Part shown: positions 26,245 to 39,706 of the stretch, one piece after another | How positions within the stretch are numbered: the stretch's first letter is position 1 | Layout: each line of letters begins with the position of its first letter | Assembly: GCF_014644495.1 (NCBI RefSeq) | Contig: NZ_BMKU01000008.1 | Location: 62,001-126,000 of the forward strand | DNA: 64,000 nucleotides | DNA from: Pseudarthrobacter polychromogenes | GTDB taxonomy: Bacteria > Actinomycetota > Actinomycetes > Actinomycetales > Micrococcaceae | Reading direction: 5' to 3' | Notes under the pieces: generated by a model | Seen by the model: only the letters and a program-made list of their open reading frames with translations | Databases searched by the model: none | Told to the model about the DNA's origin: nothing | Translations under genes and position numbers: made by a program

Positions 26245-29200
26245 CTACGTGCCTGTCCAGGCCACCTGAACCGCCGACGACTTGCCTCGGGCAATCAGCA
26301 CACCCCTGCCTGCGGGCGGATTGGGTTCTATCTCGAAGCGGACTCCGTAGAGGTCTCCCTCCGACGTTGACCGCGGGGACAGCAGGAGTCCAGTCCCGGC
26401 GGCGCGCGCGTCCATGGCCAGCGGGACGCGCTGGATCAGCAAAGGACTGTAGTTGGCCGTGAAGATTACTGCATGGCCCAACGCGTGCAAGTCAGAGATG
26501 TCCCTCAGGGGCCCCGCAGCCAGGAGGTCGATGTCGTCCACCAACAGCACTGCTTTTCCGGGCAGTGTTCCCTCCCTCGCCTTTTTCAAGGTTCCCTTCC
26601 ATAACTCGCCGGGGTCACTCATCCTGCCTGGGTGAATCCAGGGGTCCGCATCGGGATTCAGCGTCTGCAGGGCCTGCAGGAAGTTCGTTTTCCCGGACCC
26701 TGGTCCCCCCAGGACGGCGAAGGTGCCGCCTGGCGGGACGTGCACAAAGACGGGGTCCAGCTCGTCACCACCGACGCCGAAAAGCACGTTCCGCGGCATG
26801 GAAGGACAGGCCTTCCGGCGCTGTGGAACCCGAACCACGCCGGGCGCCGATAAGCCTTCTGGAACATCCGTCCCGGCCTCCCCGGCCTCCCCGGCCTCCC
26901 CGGCCTCCCCGGCGTCGACTGTCCCGGTCCCCGCTTCATGCGTGACTGCATTCATGAACGAAGACTGTCCCGGGTCCGATTCCGCTCCCGGATCCTCCAT
27001 TCGTTCCACTGCCGCCCTGACCTCCGCGGCTGTTACCAGTGCGGGCAGCGGTTCAATGCGGAACGGCCGCTTCCCGGACTGCTGCGTCGCCTTGCTGCCG
27101 GCGCCGGGGGGCCCGGAAACGTCAGGAGCGGGTTCGTAAAGTTGGCACACGGACGCGGTGCCGCAGGCGATGGAACCAAACGCTACTCCCCGGCCCTTGA
27201 CCGCGGCCGTGGACGGCATCCTTGGCCAGGCTATCCTGCTGTCCTCATTTGAACCGGTGGGGAAATAGATGCGGTTGGGCAGGGACCCGCAGAACCTGGC
27301 GGTGACGAGTTCCCGCTCCCCGGAAATGATGACGGTGATACCCGCCCTGGCGCCGTCGCGGACAAGATCCTGCACCAGTTCCTCGGCCCAGGCCAACGGG
27401 CCGGCACGAAAAGCCGAGACCCAGGAACCCCATCCGGAGATGGCGAGAAGCAGCGGAACGCCCCCGTGGTCAGTCCGGCTCAGCCGGGCGGCCATTTCCC
27501 GGCCCAGCCGTTCCAGGACGCGGACGCCGCGCCGCAACTCATGCAGCCCGGTGTGGGCTCCGGTCCGAGGGTGCACCGCCAGCCCATTGAAAACCGCGGC
27601 CGCGTCCAGGAAGTAGCAGTGTGTTTCGTCCTCATGTTCTGCCACGTCGTGGACTGCCAGCTCGAGAGCTTCGGATGCTCCTGATACCGGACTTCCTATC
27701 AAAGCAAGATGGCCGTCTTTTGACGGGTTCCAGACCAGCGATCTGATTTCCTGCTGGTGGGGCACATCGAGCAGGCCCAAAGCACCGGCCTTCCCTTGTG
27801 TCCCGCCGGGTTCCGGGAGCGCCCCGGCCGGACCTGTTTCGGGCCGGGCGGCCTTGAGCGGCAGCGGAGGGGCTACCGGAAGCCGGGGTGCAGATCCTGC
27901 CTGCGACGCCCAAAGATCCCGAACCATCGCAACGAGAGGGGCTGCTGCCTGTGCCGGGGTCCGGCCCGAGGCGTCTGTTCCGGCAGGGTTGTCTTGGTCG
28001 CGGGCCGAGAGGAAATCAGTGGTGAGCTGAACGGTGACTTCATCTACGTCACTGTCGGGTGCGGGGAGCACGGCGGATGCAGATTGGAACTCCTGGGGCG
28101 GCTCCGTGCCTCGGGCAAGGAAAGCGCGGCCCGGCGTGCTGAGGCTTATTCCGGCAGCGGCCTTGGTTTTGAGGATGTCGTGGGACTCCAGGTCGGATTG
28201 GACCCGGAGCGCAATGCTGGAAGTAACGTTTGCCCGGATATCCGCGGTCAGTGCTCCCTGGGGCCGCTGGGTGGCCATGACCAGGTGCAGTCCAAGCTAG
28301 CGGCCGATGGAGGCGATGCGCATCAGTTCGCGGAGCGCTTCGGGGGCGTCGTCCACGAGCATGCGGAACTCGTCGATGACAATGACCAGGTGGGGAAGGG
28401 GACGATCCCCGGAGGCTGGTGTTTCCCGGTAGGCGGCAAGGTCCGGGACCTGTGCAGCGGCGAGGATTTGCTCACGAAGCCTGATTTCAGCCGTAAGTGA
28501 GGTGAGCGTCCGTTCGAGCTCATGGGCGGACAAATCGGTCAGGACGCCGACGCAATGGTCCAGGCCGGCCAAGGGGCCGAGACCGGCACCGCCTTTGAAA
28601 TCGACAAAGAGGAAATTGACCCGGTCCGGCGGATGGGTGAGGGCCAGTGCCAGCACCAGAGTGCGGAGCAGCTCCGATTTGCCTGAGCCCGTTGTCCCTG
28701 CCACCAGCAGGTGCGGGCCATCGGTTTGCAGGTCCAGGACCAGGGGGCCCGCTGCCTGCATGCCCAGGGGGACTGCCAGGGTTCCTGCGCTGGCAGGCGA
28801 GTTCCAGCGGGCAGCAGTGTGGGCGGGGGAAGGCGGGAGCAGGTCGTCAAGGGTGCAGGCGGAGGGAACTGAGTTCTCCGCGCGGTTAAGCAGTCCCGGG
28901 AAAGCTGCCAGTCGTCTGCAGTAGCTGCTGAACACGTCATCAGGTGCCAGGTCCGGGACGAACGTAACCTCCCTGCCCGGTTCCCGCAGGCGTGATTGCC
29001 CCTCGGTCAGTTTTATGTCGGAGACGCCGGGTGGGCTGTCAGCCGCAGAAAACTCGAGCACTTGCCAGTTCTGCTGAGCCGCCGTTTCGCGCAGCCCTGC
29101 CGCATCCTTGCCCAGGGAGGCCGTGAGCAGGAGGATGCCATGGTCAAAGTCACGAGTAAAACCGTCGGTGATCGCGCGCAGGCACGCCTGCCGGGACACG

Positions 29201-30417
29201 GCGAAAGTCACACTATGGAGAAAACGGGCAGGCAGGGGAAGGCTTACTGGACGGCCGCAGATCACCATGCGTGTCCTGCAGCCTCCTGGATACCCGGCCA
29301 GTTGCATGACGAGTGATCGCAGCATTCCGTCCAGCATGGTGCGCGATCCCCGCAAGGTGGTGGGGCTATGCGCCGGGTTCAACATCACGGGCACTTCCCC
29401 GACAGACGGAATGGCGTGCTGAGCGCTCCCTGATTCAATCTTCAGGTTGGCCGTTTGGGGAGCCAGTCCCAGCCGCAGCCACACCCTGGCCTCCGCGCGT
29501 GCTGTAGAAGGCGCAACCTGGGCGTGGGTCGCAGCAAGCACCAGCAGCGCCAGTGACGGACCGGCGCGGTTCCGCCGCTTCTGGTCATCCTTGACCGCGG
29601 CGCTGATCCTTTTCGTGAATTCCCGCCGCTGGCGGCGCCCGGAGGTCAGCGGGATAAGCACGGATACCGCCGAAACCGCAGCGAAAGCAAGGAACATCCA
29701 CATGCCTGTGAGGACTGCGAGTCCGATGCCGACGGCCAGGGGGAGCACGGCAGTAAGCAAAAGGATGCCACGGTTGCCGGACTCTGGACGCCCCGCAACG
29801 GTGAGGGGATCCTGGACTGAAGTGCCGGCGTCGGCAAGTGCTTTGTCCGGGGCATCCAGAAAGACCAGGGACATCATCGAACTGCCGCAGCGGATGGAGG
29901 AAACCGTCGAGATCAGTGCATGGCGGACCCGTTCGCCGTCGATGTACGTGCCGTTGGCACTGCCCAGATCGACGATCATGATGTCCTTTTCGGTGACTAC
30001 CAGGCGGGCATGTTCCCGGGAAAGTTCAGGGTCCGGGATCACGATGCGCGTATTGCTTCTGCCGATGGTGTACGTGCCGCGCTGCAGGGGGATCAGGGTG
30101 CCGGCTCCGGCGCCGCTGTGAACAGCCAAAGCGATGGGGGCGGCGGGATCGGAGTCGGGCCGCCGCCGGGATCTCCGGCCAGCGGGCTGGCTTCCGCCGT
30201 CAACCAGCACGGCGCCCGGGACCAGGGGCGCCGTTCCGAGGCTCAGGGAGCAGAGGTCCTCCCCGCCAACAAAGACAGCTCCCGTGCCGAACGTCCTGAC
30301 AAGCTCAGCGTGGATCCGCGCACCGGACGTGCCGGGAGGGGCCGCGACAGTGAGTTCCAGGGGCGGTCCGGGCTGCGGCGACTGCGGGCCTCGGACCAGG
30401 GTGCAGTGAAGCGTCAT
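26245..30417 (-). pseudogene. EssC/FtsK-like FHA-ATPase gene interrupted by an in-frame TAG
   Basis: Read through, the gene encodes 1390 residues; a TAG at 28297-28299 replaces one codon and stops translation after residue 706. The N-terminal part has an FHA domain (about 115-185; YTIGRSNTRIVIPDPELSREHA), two membrane segments (about 218-255) and the first FtsK/SpoIIIE ATPase with Walker A GTTGSGKS (574-581) and Walker B VIVIDE (678-683). The frame resumes directly after the TAG with LGLHLVMATQRPQGALTADI, the normal continuation, where serine (TCG) would be expected. A second ATPase module (GGPGSGKTNFLQAL) is downstream. Family members are type VII secretion motors. No ribosome-binding site precedes the next ATG (28278), so the 3' half is unlikely to be made separately. 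Nonsense mutation or sequence error. Confidence 0.88.
26875..26910 (-). repeat. Four exact 9-bp repeats (GGCCTCCCC) coding for GEA repeats
   Basis: Four head-to-tail GGCCTCCCC units in the 3' half of the EssC-like gene encode a (GEA)n linker on the minus strand. A unit change keeps frame, so only linker length would vary. Confidence 0.8.
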
Positions 30418-30454
30418 GGGTGCAGATCCTTTGGTGCCTTTATACCCACGCTAG

Positions 30455-33887
<3,433 letters not shown>

Positions 33888-33891
<4 letters not shown>

Positions 33892-34769
33892 GCGCAATTT
33901 CTCCAAGCGAACTGACCACGCCTGGGCTGGGGAGCGGTCTGCGCGACATAAAGCAGTCGAGCTTCCTTCTCAAGCTGTTGGTGCGCAAGGAACTCAAGGT
34001 CCGCTACCGCGGCTCCGTTCTCGGGCTGTTGTGGTCGTACGTCAAGCCTGGAGTGCAATTCGTCGTTTTCTACGTGGCCTTGGGCGTTTTTCTAGGGCTG
34101 GAGCGCAGCCCAAGAAATCCCGACGGGCTGGCCAACTACGCCGTTTACCTTTTCTCCGGCATAGTTTTGATCAATTTCTTCTCTGAAGCTCTGGGAAATG
34201 CTGCACGGTCGATCGTCAATAACGGGAACCTGATCAAGAAGATCTATCTGCCGCGGGAACTCTTTCCTGTGGCTTCTGTATGGGTTTCGGCAGTCCACTT
34301 TTTCCCGCAGTTGGTGGTGCTCGTAGCCGGCTGCGTCATCGCCGGCTGGAAACCTAACTTCGTTCAGTTGCTTGCTGCTGTGGCCGGATTTCTCATCGTA
34401 GGGCTGCTCGCCACGGGCTTGGGGCTTCTCTTCGGAGCCGCCAACGTTTACTTCCGCGACTCGGAAAACCTCGTGGACATGTTGTTGATGGTGGCTACCT
34501 GGGCCTCGCCCGTTATGTACGCCTGGACCATGGTGCACGAGAAGTTGGGCCCAGGATGGTTCGCCATTTATCAAGCCAATCCGATCACCATCGGGGTCGA
34601 ATTGTTCCACTACGCCTTCTGGTTCCCCACCACGGACGGCTCGGCTGCGATGCCCCCTGATCTTTTTAGCCTGTGGCTGCCAGTTGGCCTCGCGGTCGCC
34701 TTGGCAGTAGTCACACTGGGCCAATTCACCTTTCGGCGCCTCGAGGGCCGTTTCGCGCAGGAGCTGTGA
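33888..34769 (+). CDS. wzm: ABC-2 type polysaccharide exporter permease (Wzm-like)
   Basis: A 293-residue membrane protein with about six membrane segments. The conserved start FLLKLLVRKELKVRYRGSVLGLLWSYVKPG is the cytoplasmic amphipathic region typical of Wzm/TagG permeases. NLIKKIYLPRELFPVASV lies in the middle. It exports lipid-linked polysaccharide with its ATPase partner encoded next door. In mycobacteria the equivalent pair (Rv3783/Rv3781) moves lipid-linked galactan and also sits beside galactofuranosyltransferase genes. Start GTG at 33888 overlaps the previous stop (GTGA). Confidence 0.93.
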
Positions 34770-35495
34770 GTGGTAAACGCAATTGAAGTTTCGGATATCA
34801 GCAAACAGTTCGTGCTCCGGCACACCCGCTCCATTAAGGAAGCAGTGGTGTGGCTGGTGAAAGGCCGCAAGGGCGACCTTTCGGAAAAGTTCCATGCCCT
34901 GAAGAACGTCACTGTCGAGATCAAGACCGGTGAAACTGTGGCACTCCTGGGGTTGAATGGATCCGGGAAGTCTACATTGCTAAAACACATCTCGGGTGTC
35001 ATGCTGCCGGATACGGGATCGGTGAAGACGAGGGGGAGAGTAGCCGGCCTCATAGAGGTCGGGGCAGGCTTCCACCCGGACCTCTCTGGCCGGGACAATG
35101 TCTTCCTGAACGGGGCCATTCTGGGAATGACTGAACAGCAGGTCAAGGACCGGTTTGATGACATCGTCGAGTTCTCCGAGATCGGTCAATTCATCGACAC
35201 GGAAGTCAAGTTCTACTCATCGGGCATGTACCTGCGGCTTGCATTCTCGGTGGCCGTGCATACCGATCCGGAAGTATTCCTGATCGACGAAATCCTTGCT
35301 GTCGGCGACGAGCCGTTCCAGCGGAAGTGTATCGACAAAATCCAGGAACTGGCCCGCGACGGGAAGACCCTCGTCGTGGTCAGCCATGACCTCGATCTTG
35401 TGTCCCGGATCTGTGAGCGCGGCATCCTGCTGGAGCATGGCAATGTGAAGTTCGATGGGTCCATCCATGAAGCAGTTGCTCTTCTGCGGTCCTGA
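34770..35495 (+). CDS. wzt: ABC polysaccharide exporter ATPase (Wzt-like)
   Basis: A 241-residue ATPase. Walker A GLNGSGKST is near residues 57-65; the signature region reads FYSSGMYLRLAFSVAV, the degenerate form usual in Wzt/TagH; Walker B VFLIDEILAVGD follows. It lacks the C-terminal carbohydrate-binding domain of some Wzt proteins, so chain-length recognition must lie elsewhere. The GTG start directly abuts the wzm stop. It is the last gene of the glf-glfT2-wzm-wzt operon. Confidence 0.93.
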   Translation: MVNAIEVSDISKQFVLRHTRSIKEAVVWLVKGRKGDLSEKFHALKNVTVEIKTGETVALLGLNGSGKSTLLKHISGVMLPDTGSVKTRGRVAGLIEVGAGFHPDLSGRDNVFLNGAILGMTEQQVKDRFDDIVEFSEIGQFIDTEVKFYSSGMYLRLAFSVAVHTDPEVFLIDEILAVGDEPFQRKCIDKIQELARDGKTLVVVSHDLDLVSRICERGILLEHGNVKFDGSIHEAVALLRS

Positions 35496-35839
35496 TCCCG
35501 GCCGCAGGAGCAACGAACCTCAATCCATGGTTGCGAACTCGCTCTGGCCCTGCAGCGTTAGCTTGGTTCTGTGCGCCCTGGCGCCCTCAAGCGCGTGCTT
35601 ATTGCGCAAAGATGGCCCAGTGGCTTGTGACTGTTATTCGTGGCCCCGCCTTCAACGTTGGATTCATCAGTGGATGGATTGGCGGAGGCCCGGTCTTGAT
35701 GGAGTCGAGAGTGGAGTTGTCCGCACGTATCCAAAGGGATGCCTGGGTTGAAGCCTGTCCGGTTCGTGCGCTATGGTCCGGCACGGGTTCATAAGAGGAC
35801 GGTGAGGCAGGCCCTGGAACCGGCTGCAATATGTCGGCG
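35496..35839. other. 344-bp gap without a recognisable gene
   Basis: This lies between convergent wzt and the DUF6541 gene. Open frames exist on both strands but their products show no family resemblance and no ribosome-binding sites. A short CTGCGG/CCGCAG inverted repeat near 35484-35507 could be a weak terminator for wzt. Nothing else seen. Confidence 0.6.
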
Positions 35840-37822
35840 TCAGTCGCAGGCGGTAACCTCAAACAACTTGGCCTCGCCATGCCGGGCCAGAAGCTCGAAC
35901 CCCGGTGTCGCATCGGGAATCTGCAGCCCTTGGAAACCGTGGTTTCCCCCATGGACCTCCCGTGTCCCGAAGTCCAGTACATAGCGAACGTTGTTGACGC
36001 GCGCAGCAGGGCACACGGCCGGGTCGCTTGCTGCTTCCCGAAATTTGTCGTTCAACAGTTCGGTGGCCTTTGTATACGTTGTGAGTGTGTGCTTGGATGT
36101 TGTGTTGCGGTCGGCCATGGCAAACGCCATCGCACCTCCGGTCCAGGGATTGACCGCGATAGTGGCTTCCGGCGGTACATACTGATCGAGTTCTTCGATC
36201 AGAGCCATTTCATCGGAACTGACCAAGGGGGAGTCAGGCGATGTTGAGTAATTCGCTTGTGCGGACCGGACCGGCGTAAGCATTGGTGGTGCCTGGAGGA
36301 TTCCCAGCACAGCCAAGAAGGCAAGGGGTCCAACAGTGTACATAGCAACCGGTGCTCGCAGTGTGGAAGTGAAGGCAGTCTGTTGGGAAATCGATGTGAT
36401 GCCGTTCTGCAGTGATTGAATGGCCCACGCCGCACCGATAGCTCCCAGGGCCACCCCGGCCACCGGGAGCAGTGCGGCTAGGCGGTAGCTGTCGTTGTAC
36501 CAGACCCCGGTCAGAGTGTCGCGAAGCGTCCCTGCAGGGCCAGCGGAAACCATGACAAAGAGTCCCGCAATGACCGCGAAGGAAGCGGAGAGCCATGCAG
36601 AGGAAGGACGCTTCAAGACATAAATTAGGCCTGCGATGACGAGGACGCTGACAAGCCAAGCCGGGGGCCGCTGCATGGCGGAATTAGTCAGTATCTCCCC
36701 GACTGCCTGTCCGGGAGTCTGTACGGGCAGCCACGTTGCGGCCGCGGCCGGTGGACGAACGTACATCCAAAGGACAGCAATAATGGCGAGAATTATCAGC
36801 AGTCCCGCGCCCGCGAGGACCGTTACGCCTGCTGGCCTACCCGCCCTACGCTGCCTTATCGCGAAGGTTGTGAAGGCAGCGAGAAGGATTGGAACAGACA
36901 TGGCTGCCAAAGACATCACACCGTTAGGGTGAGCGACGGCAACGCCGAGGGCTGAAAGTGGGGCCAGCGAGTACCTTGCAAGCGGGCCAACGTTCGCAAA
37001 GATACTTGTTCCGAAAAACACGTTTACGCAGGCCAGTGCTCCCGGAAGCATGCTTACAGACAGGAAGTTCGGGTACAGGACCCCAAAGTCCAGCAACAGG
37101 ATGGGAAAGGATCCAAAGCCGGCTGCCAGAACGCCTGCCGCGCCGATGGCATAGGCGTTTGAGCCCATTATCGACCTCACCAGGAGCATGCAGCCCAGGG
37201 TCCAGACGGTTGTAGCGACACAAAGGTTGAGTACGTTGACCGCGACTGGCAAGGGGAGGCCCGTCACTTGTATAAAAAGCGATGCCAAGCCATGCCAAGC
37301 AGCGGGATAAAAGTATGGAGGATTGTCGCCGTTCGTCATCCCCGTAATCGTCATCGAAGAGGCGTTTCCAGTCTCCAGGACGTAACGGATGGCATTCAGG
37401 TGGAAGACATTGTCGAAGGTCTGGGAGATGTTCTCAGGCCGGCCAAACGCCGCGCGCAACTGCAGCCCTATCGAGACAGCGCCGAGAGCAAAGCCCACTA
37501 TTGCGAGAACCAGCATCCGTCTGGAAGTTCCGATGGCGGTCCGCCATGGCTGGTGCGGCTGCCGTAGTTTCGGAATTCTTCGGGCTGCAAGGAAAACTGC
37601 GGCAAGCGACAGTGATGCAACTGCTACTGGCAGGACCGACCAGTCCACTCCGAAATATGGTGTCAATATGGCGGTGACGGCCACAATACTTACTGTCAGA
37701 AGGGGAGCAACAGCAATAAAGGCAGGGTTGCGAAGGCCGAGAGCCAGGATGAGTAGCGTGCCAGGCAGAAACAGCAGGGCTAAGCATACGGCGGCCATGG
37801 GAATGACAGAAAACCAACTCAT
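35840..37822 (-). CDS. DUF6541-type polytopic membrane protein
   Basis: A 660-residue integral membrane protein with about 12-14 hydrophobic segments and a hydrophilic C-terminal portion of about 110 residues. A loop early in the protein contains TFDNVFHLNAIRYVLETGNASS and FYPAAWHGLASLF, the pattern of DUF6541 and of GT-C-fold sugar transferases with acidic residues in the first extracytoplasmic loop. A GT-C glycosyltransferase acting on the outer face of the membrane is a reasonable inference, not shown. The base composition looks somewhat lower in GC than the flanking housekeeping genes. It is downstream of rfbA on the same strand, 56 bp apart. Confidence 0.82.
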   Translation of the reverse strand: MSWFSVIPMAAVCLALLFLPGTLLILALGLRNPAFIAVAPLLTVSIVAVTAILTPYFGVDWSVLPVAVASLSLAAVFLAARRIPKLRQPHQPWRTAIGTSRRMLVLAIVGFALGAVSIGLQLRAAFGRPENISQTFDNVFHLNAIRYVLETGNASSMTITGMTNGDNPPYFYPAAWHGLASLFIQVTGLPLPVAVNVLNLCVATTVWTLGCMLLVRSIMGSNAYAIGAAGVLAAGFGSFPILLLDFGVLYPNFLSVSMLPGALACVNVFFGTSIFANVGPLARYSLAPLSALGVAVAHPNGVMSLAAMSVPILLAAFTTFAIRQRRAGRPAGVTVLAGAGLLIILAIIAVLWMYVRPPAAAATWLPVQTPGQAVGEILTNSAMQRPPAWLVSVLVIAGLIYVLKRPSSAWLSASFAVIAGLFVMVSAGPAGTLRDTLTGVWYNDSYRLAALLPVAGVALGAIGAAWAIQSLQNGITSISQQTAFTSTLRAPVAMYTVGPLAFLAVLGILQAPPMLTPVRSAQANYSTSPDSPLVSSDEMALIEELDQYVPPEATIAVNPWTGGAMAFAMADRNTTSKHTLTTYTKATELLNDKFREAASDPAVCPAARVNNVRYVLDFGTREVHGGNHGFQGLQIPDATPGFELLARHGEAKLFEVTACD

Positions 37823-37878
37823 GAAGACTCCACGGAAAGACGGCAGGTAGACGGCAGGTGCGGCTCACGCCGCGGACC

Positions 37879-38742
37879 TTAGTCCTCCAGAAGGCCCAAG
37901 AGGTAGCTTCCGTAACCGCTCTTGACAAGCGGTTCTGCCCGGGAGCGGAGTTCGTCGTCGGTCAGGAAGCCCTGGCGCCAAGCAATCTCTTCTGGAGCCC
38001 CGATCTTAAGACCTTGACGGTTCTCGACAGTGCGGATGAAATTCGATGCGTCGCTGAGGTCGTTGAATGTTCCGGTGTCCAACCACGCGGTTCCGCGTGG
38101 GAGGATCTCAACCTGAAGCTTGCCTCGTTCAAGGTAAATCCTGTTGACGTCCGTAATTTCGAGCTCCCCGCGCGGGGAAGGCTTGAGACTCTTGGCTATG
38201 TCCACAACGTTGTTGTCGTAGAAGTACAGCCCGGGCACCGCGTAGTGGCTCTTTGGCTTCTCCGGCTTCTCTTCGAGCGAGAGGGCCCTGCCGTCATCAT
38301 CAAATTCAACGACTCCGTAGGCCTTGGGATCTTTTACCCAGTAGCCAAACACGGCGCCGCCGTCTATGTCCGCATGGCGTCGGAGCTGCGTGCCCATCCC
38401 TTGGCCATAGAAAATATTGTCCCCTAGGACGAGGGCGACAGTTTCGTCCCCGATGTGTTCCGCACCCAAAATGAAAGCCTGGGCAAGGCCATCGGGGGAG
38501 GGCTGCTGCACGTAGGTCAGATTGATGCCGAACTGCGACCCGTCTCCCAGGAGACGCTGAAACTGGTCTGCGTCATGGGGAGTGGTAATGATGAGAATAT
38601 CCCTGATACCCGCGAGGATGAGTGTGGACAGCGGGTAGTAGATCATTGGCTTGTCATACACCGGGACGAGCTGCTTGCTGATGCCAAGGGTGATCGGGTG
38701 CAGCCGCGATCCAGTTCCGCCGGCCAGAATAATTCCACGCAT
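37879..38742 (-). CDS. rfbA: Glucose-1-phosphate thymidylyltransferase (RmlA)
   Basis: A 287-residue enzyme making dTDP-glucose from dTTP and glucose-1-phosphate, the first step to dTDP-L-rhamnose. [20 protein letters not shown] is the nucleotide-binding start; [31 protein letters not shown] and [18 protein letters not shown] are all diagnostic. I placed the start at 38742, which begins the usual MRGI; an ATG four codons earlier (38754) is equally open. Unlike most clusters, it is on the opposite strand from rfbB and rfbC-rfbD, 4 kb away. Confidence 0.96.
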   Translation of the reverse strand: MRGIILAGGTGSRLHPITLGISKQLVPVYDKPMIYYPLSTLILAGIRDILIITTPHDADQFQRLLGDGSQFGINLTYVQQPSPDGLAQAFILGAEHIGDETVALVLGDNIFYGQGMGTQLRRHADIDGGAVFGYWVKDPKAYGVVEFDDDGRALSLEEKPEKPKSHYAVPGLYFYDNNVVDIAKSLKPSPRGELEITDVNRIYLERGKLQVEILPRGTAWLDTGTFNDLSDASNFIRTVENRQGLKIGAPEEIAWRQGFLTDDELRSRAEPLVKSGYGSYLLGLLED

Positions 38743-38797
38743 GGCTTCAATCATTCACCACTCTGCATCCAGTGCCAAAACGGCAGTTGCACGAGGC

Positions 38798-39706
38798 CTA
38801 CTGTTCTGGTCGTGGACCGCTGCGTCCCAGGAGGCCGTCACGAAGACCAAGCCGGGCGTAGGAGAGCCGTTCACGTCTACCCGGTGCCAGAACGCTCACC
38901 AGTAAAAGATGCCGTAAGTCCAGCACCAGCCCTCTCATGCTCCAGTACGGTTCCTGAAGCGCGAACCTCCTGGCCAGCAGGACGCGGTTACGGACGATGA
39001 AGTAGTAGCGCCAAGGCGCTGCTGTTCTCACCATCAGAGGTTTGCGGCCCCGCCTCAGATGCCAACTGCCGATTCTGGCCGGAACCATGGCTCCCAGTGA
39101 ATGAACCAGTTCGGGTCCGGGGGCAATGATGCAAAGTAGCTTGTTGGCCTTTGCCCGCAGGTAGAACTCACTGTCGACGCCATCTATAAACAGCTTCTCG
39201 TTAAATTGGCCCACTTTGTCCAGGGAAGCAACGGGTATCAGTAGTCCTGATTGGACTGGCTCATCACCGATGACCACGCCTTTATGTGTTGTTAGTGGCC
39301 GGCTTGGCAATCCGCTGACCTTGCCGGGCGAAACCATTCCAACAGAAAGTCCAGCAGCGGCAGCAGCGGCAGCAGCGTGTTCAAGAGCATGAACGAAGCC
39401 CGGCGGTACGAGTGAATCCTGATCCATGGTCAGTACGAATTCAAGAGCGGCATTACGCAAGCGGGCCACTTCAACGCCCTTGTTGAGTGCCGCGGCGATG
39501 CCCATGTTGCTCTCAAGGCGCAGAACGACACAGCCAAGCGCGCCCAGCTGAGCGTAGACAGCTTCGTCAGGGGAAGTACTTCCATCATCTACGACTACCA
39601 CCTCGGAGCACTGTTCAAGGAGCGCGAGACAGTTTCGAATGAGGTTGGCCTGAGGATTGAAGGTGCTCACGACGGCAGCCGTCACTGTACTTTTAGCCCT
39701 GCCCAT
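38798..39706 (-). CDS. Family 2 glycosyltransferase, rhamnosyltransferase-like
   Basis: A 302-residue GT-A enzyme. TAAVVSTFNPQANLIRNCLALL and EVVVVDDGSTSPDEAV form the nucleotide-sugar site; LTMDQDSLVPPGFV supplies the DxD-like metal motif, in the DQD form common in rhamnosyltransferases. LFIDGVDSEFYLRAKANKL lies near the acceptor site. A run of eight alanines (near residue 110) is coded by GCAGCG repeats. The start ATG overlaps the stop of the upstream GT2 gene (TAATG). The donor is probably dTDP-rhamnose, by context. Confidence 0.88.
   Translation of the reverse strand: MGRAKSTVTAAVVSTFNPQANLIRNCLALLEQCSEVVVVDDGSTSPDEAVYAQLGALGCVVLRLESNMGIAAALNKGVEVARLRNAALEFVLTMDQDSLVPPGFVHALEHAAAAAAAAGLSVGMVSPGKVSGLPSRPLTTHKGVVIGDEPVQSGLLIPVASLDKVGQFNEKLFIDGVDSEFYLRAKANKLLCIIAPGPELVHSLGAMVPARIGSWHLRRGRKPLMVRTAAPWRYYFIVRNRVLLARRFALQEPYWSMRGLVLDLRHLLLVSVLAPGRRERLSYARLGLRDGLLGRSGPRPEQ

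Noticed and set aside
28297..28299. TAG as a recoded pyrrolysine codon
   Set aside because: No pyrrolysine genes are seen, the system is not expected in this lineage, and the aligned position is an ordinary serine in the family pattern.
35599..35982. 127-codon minus-strand ORF in the wzt-DUF6541 gap
   Set aside because: Overlaps the end of the DUF6541 gene, has no ribosome-binding site and no family resemblance.
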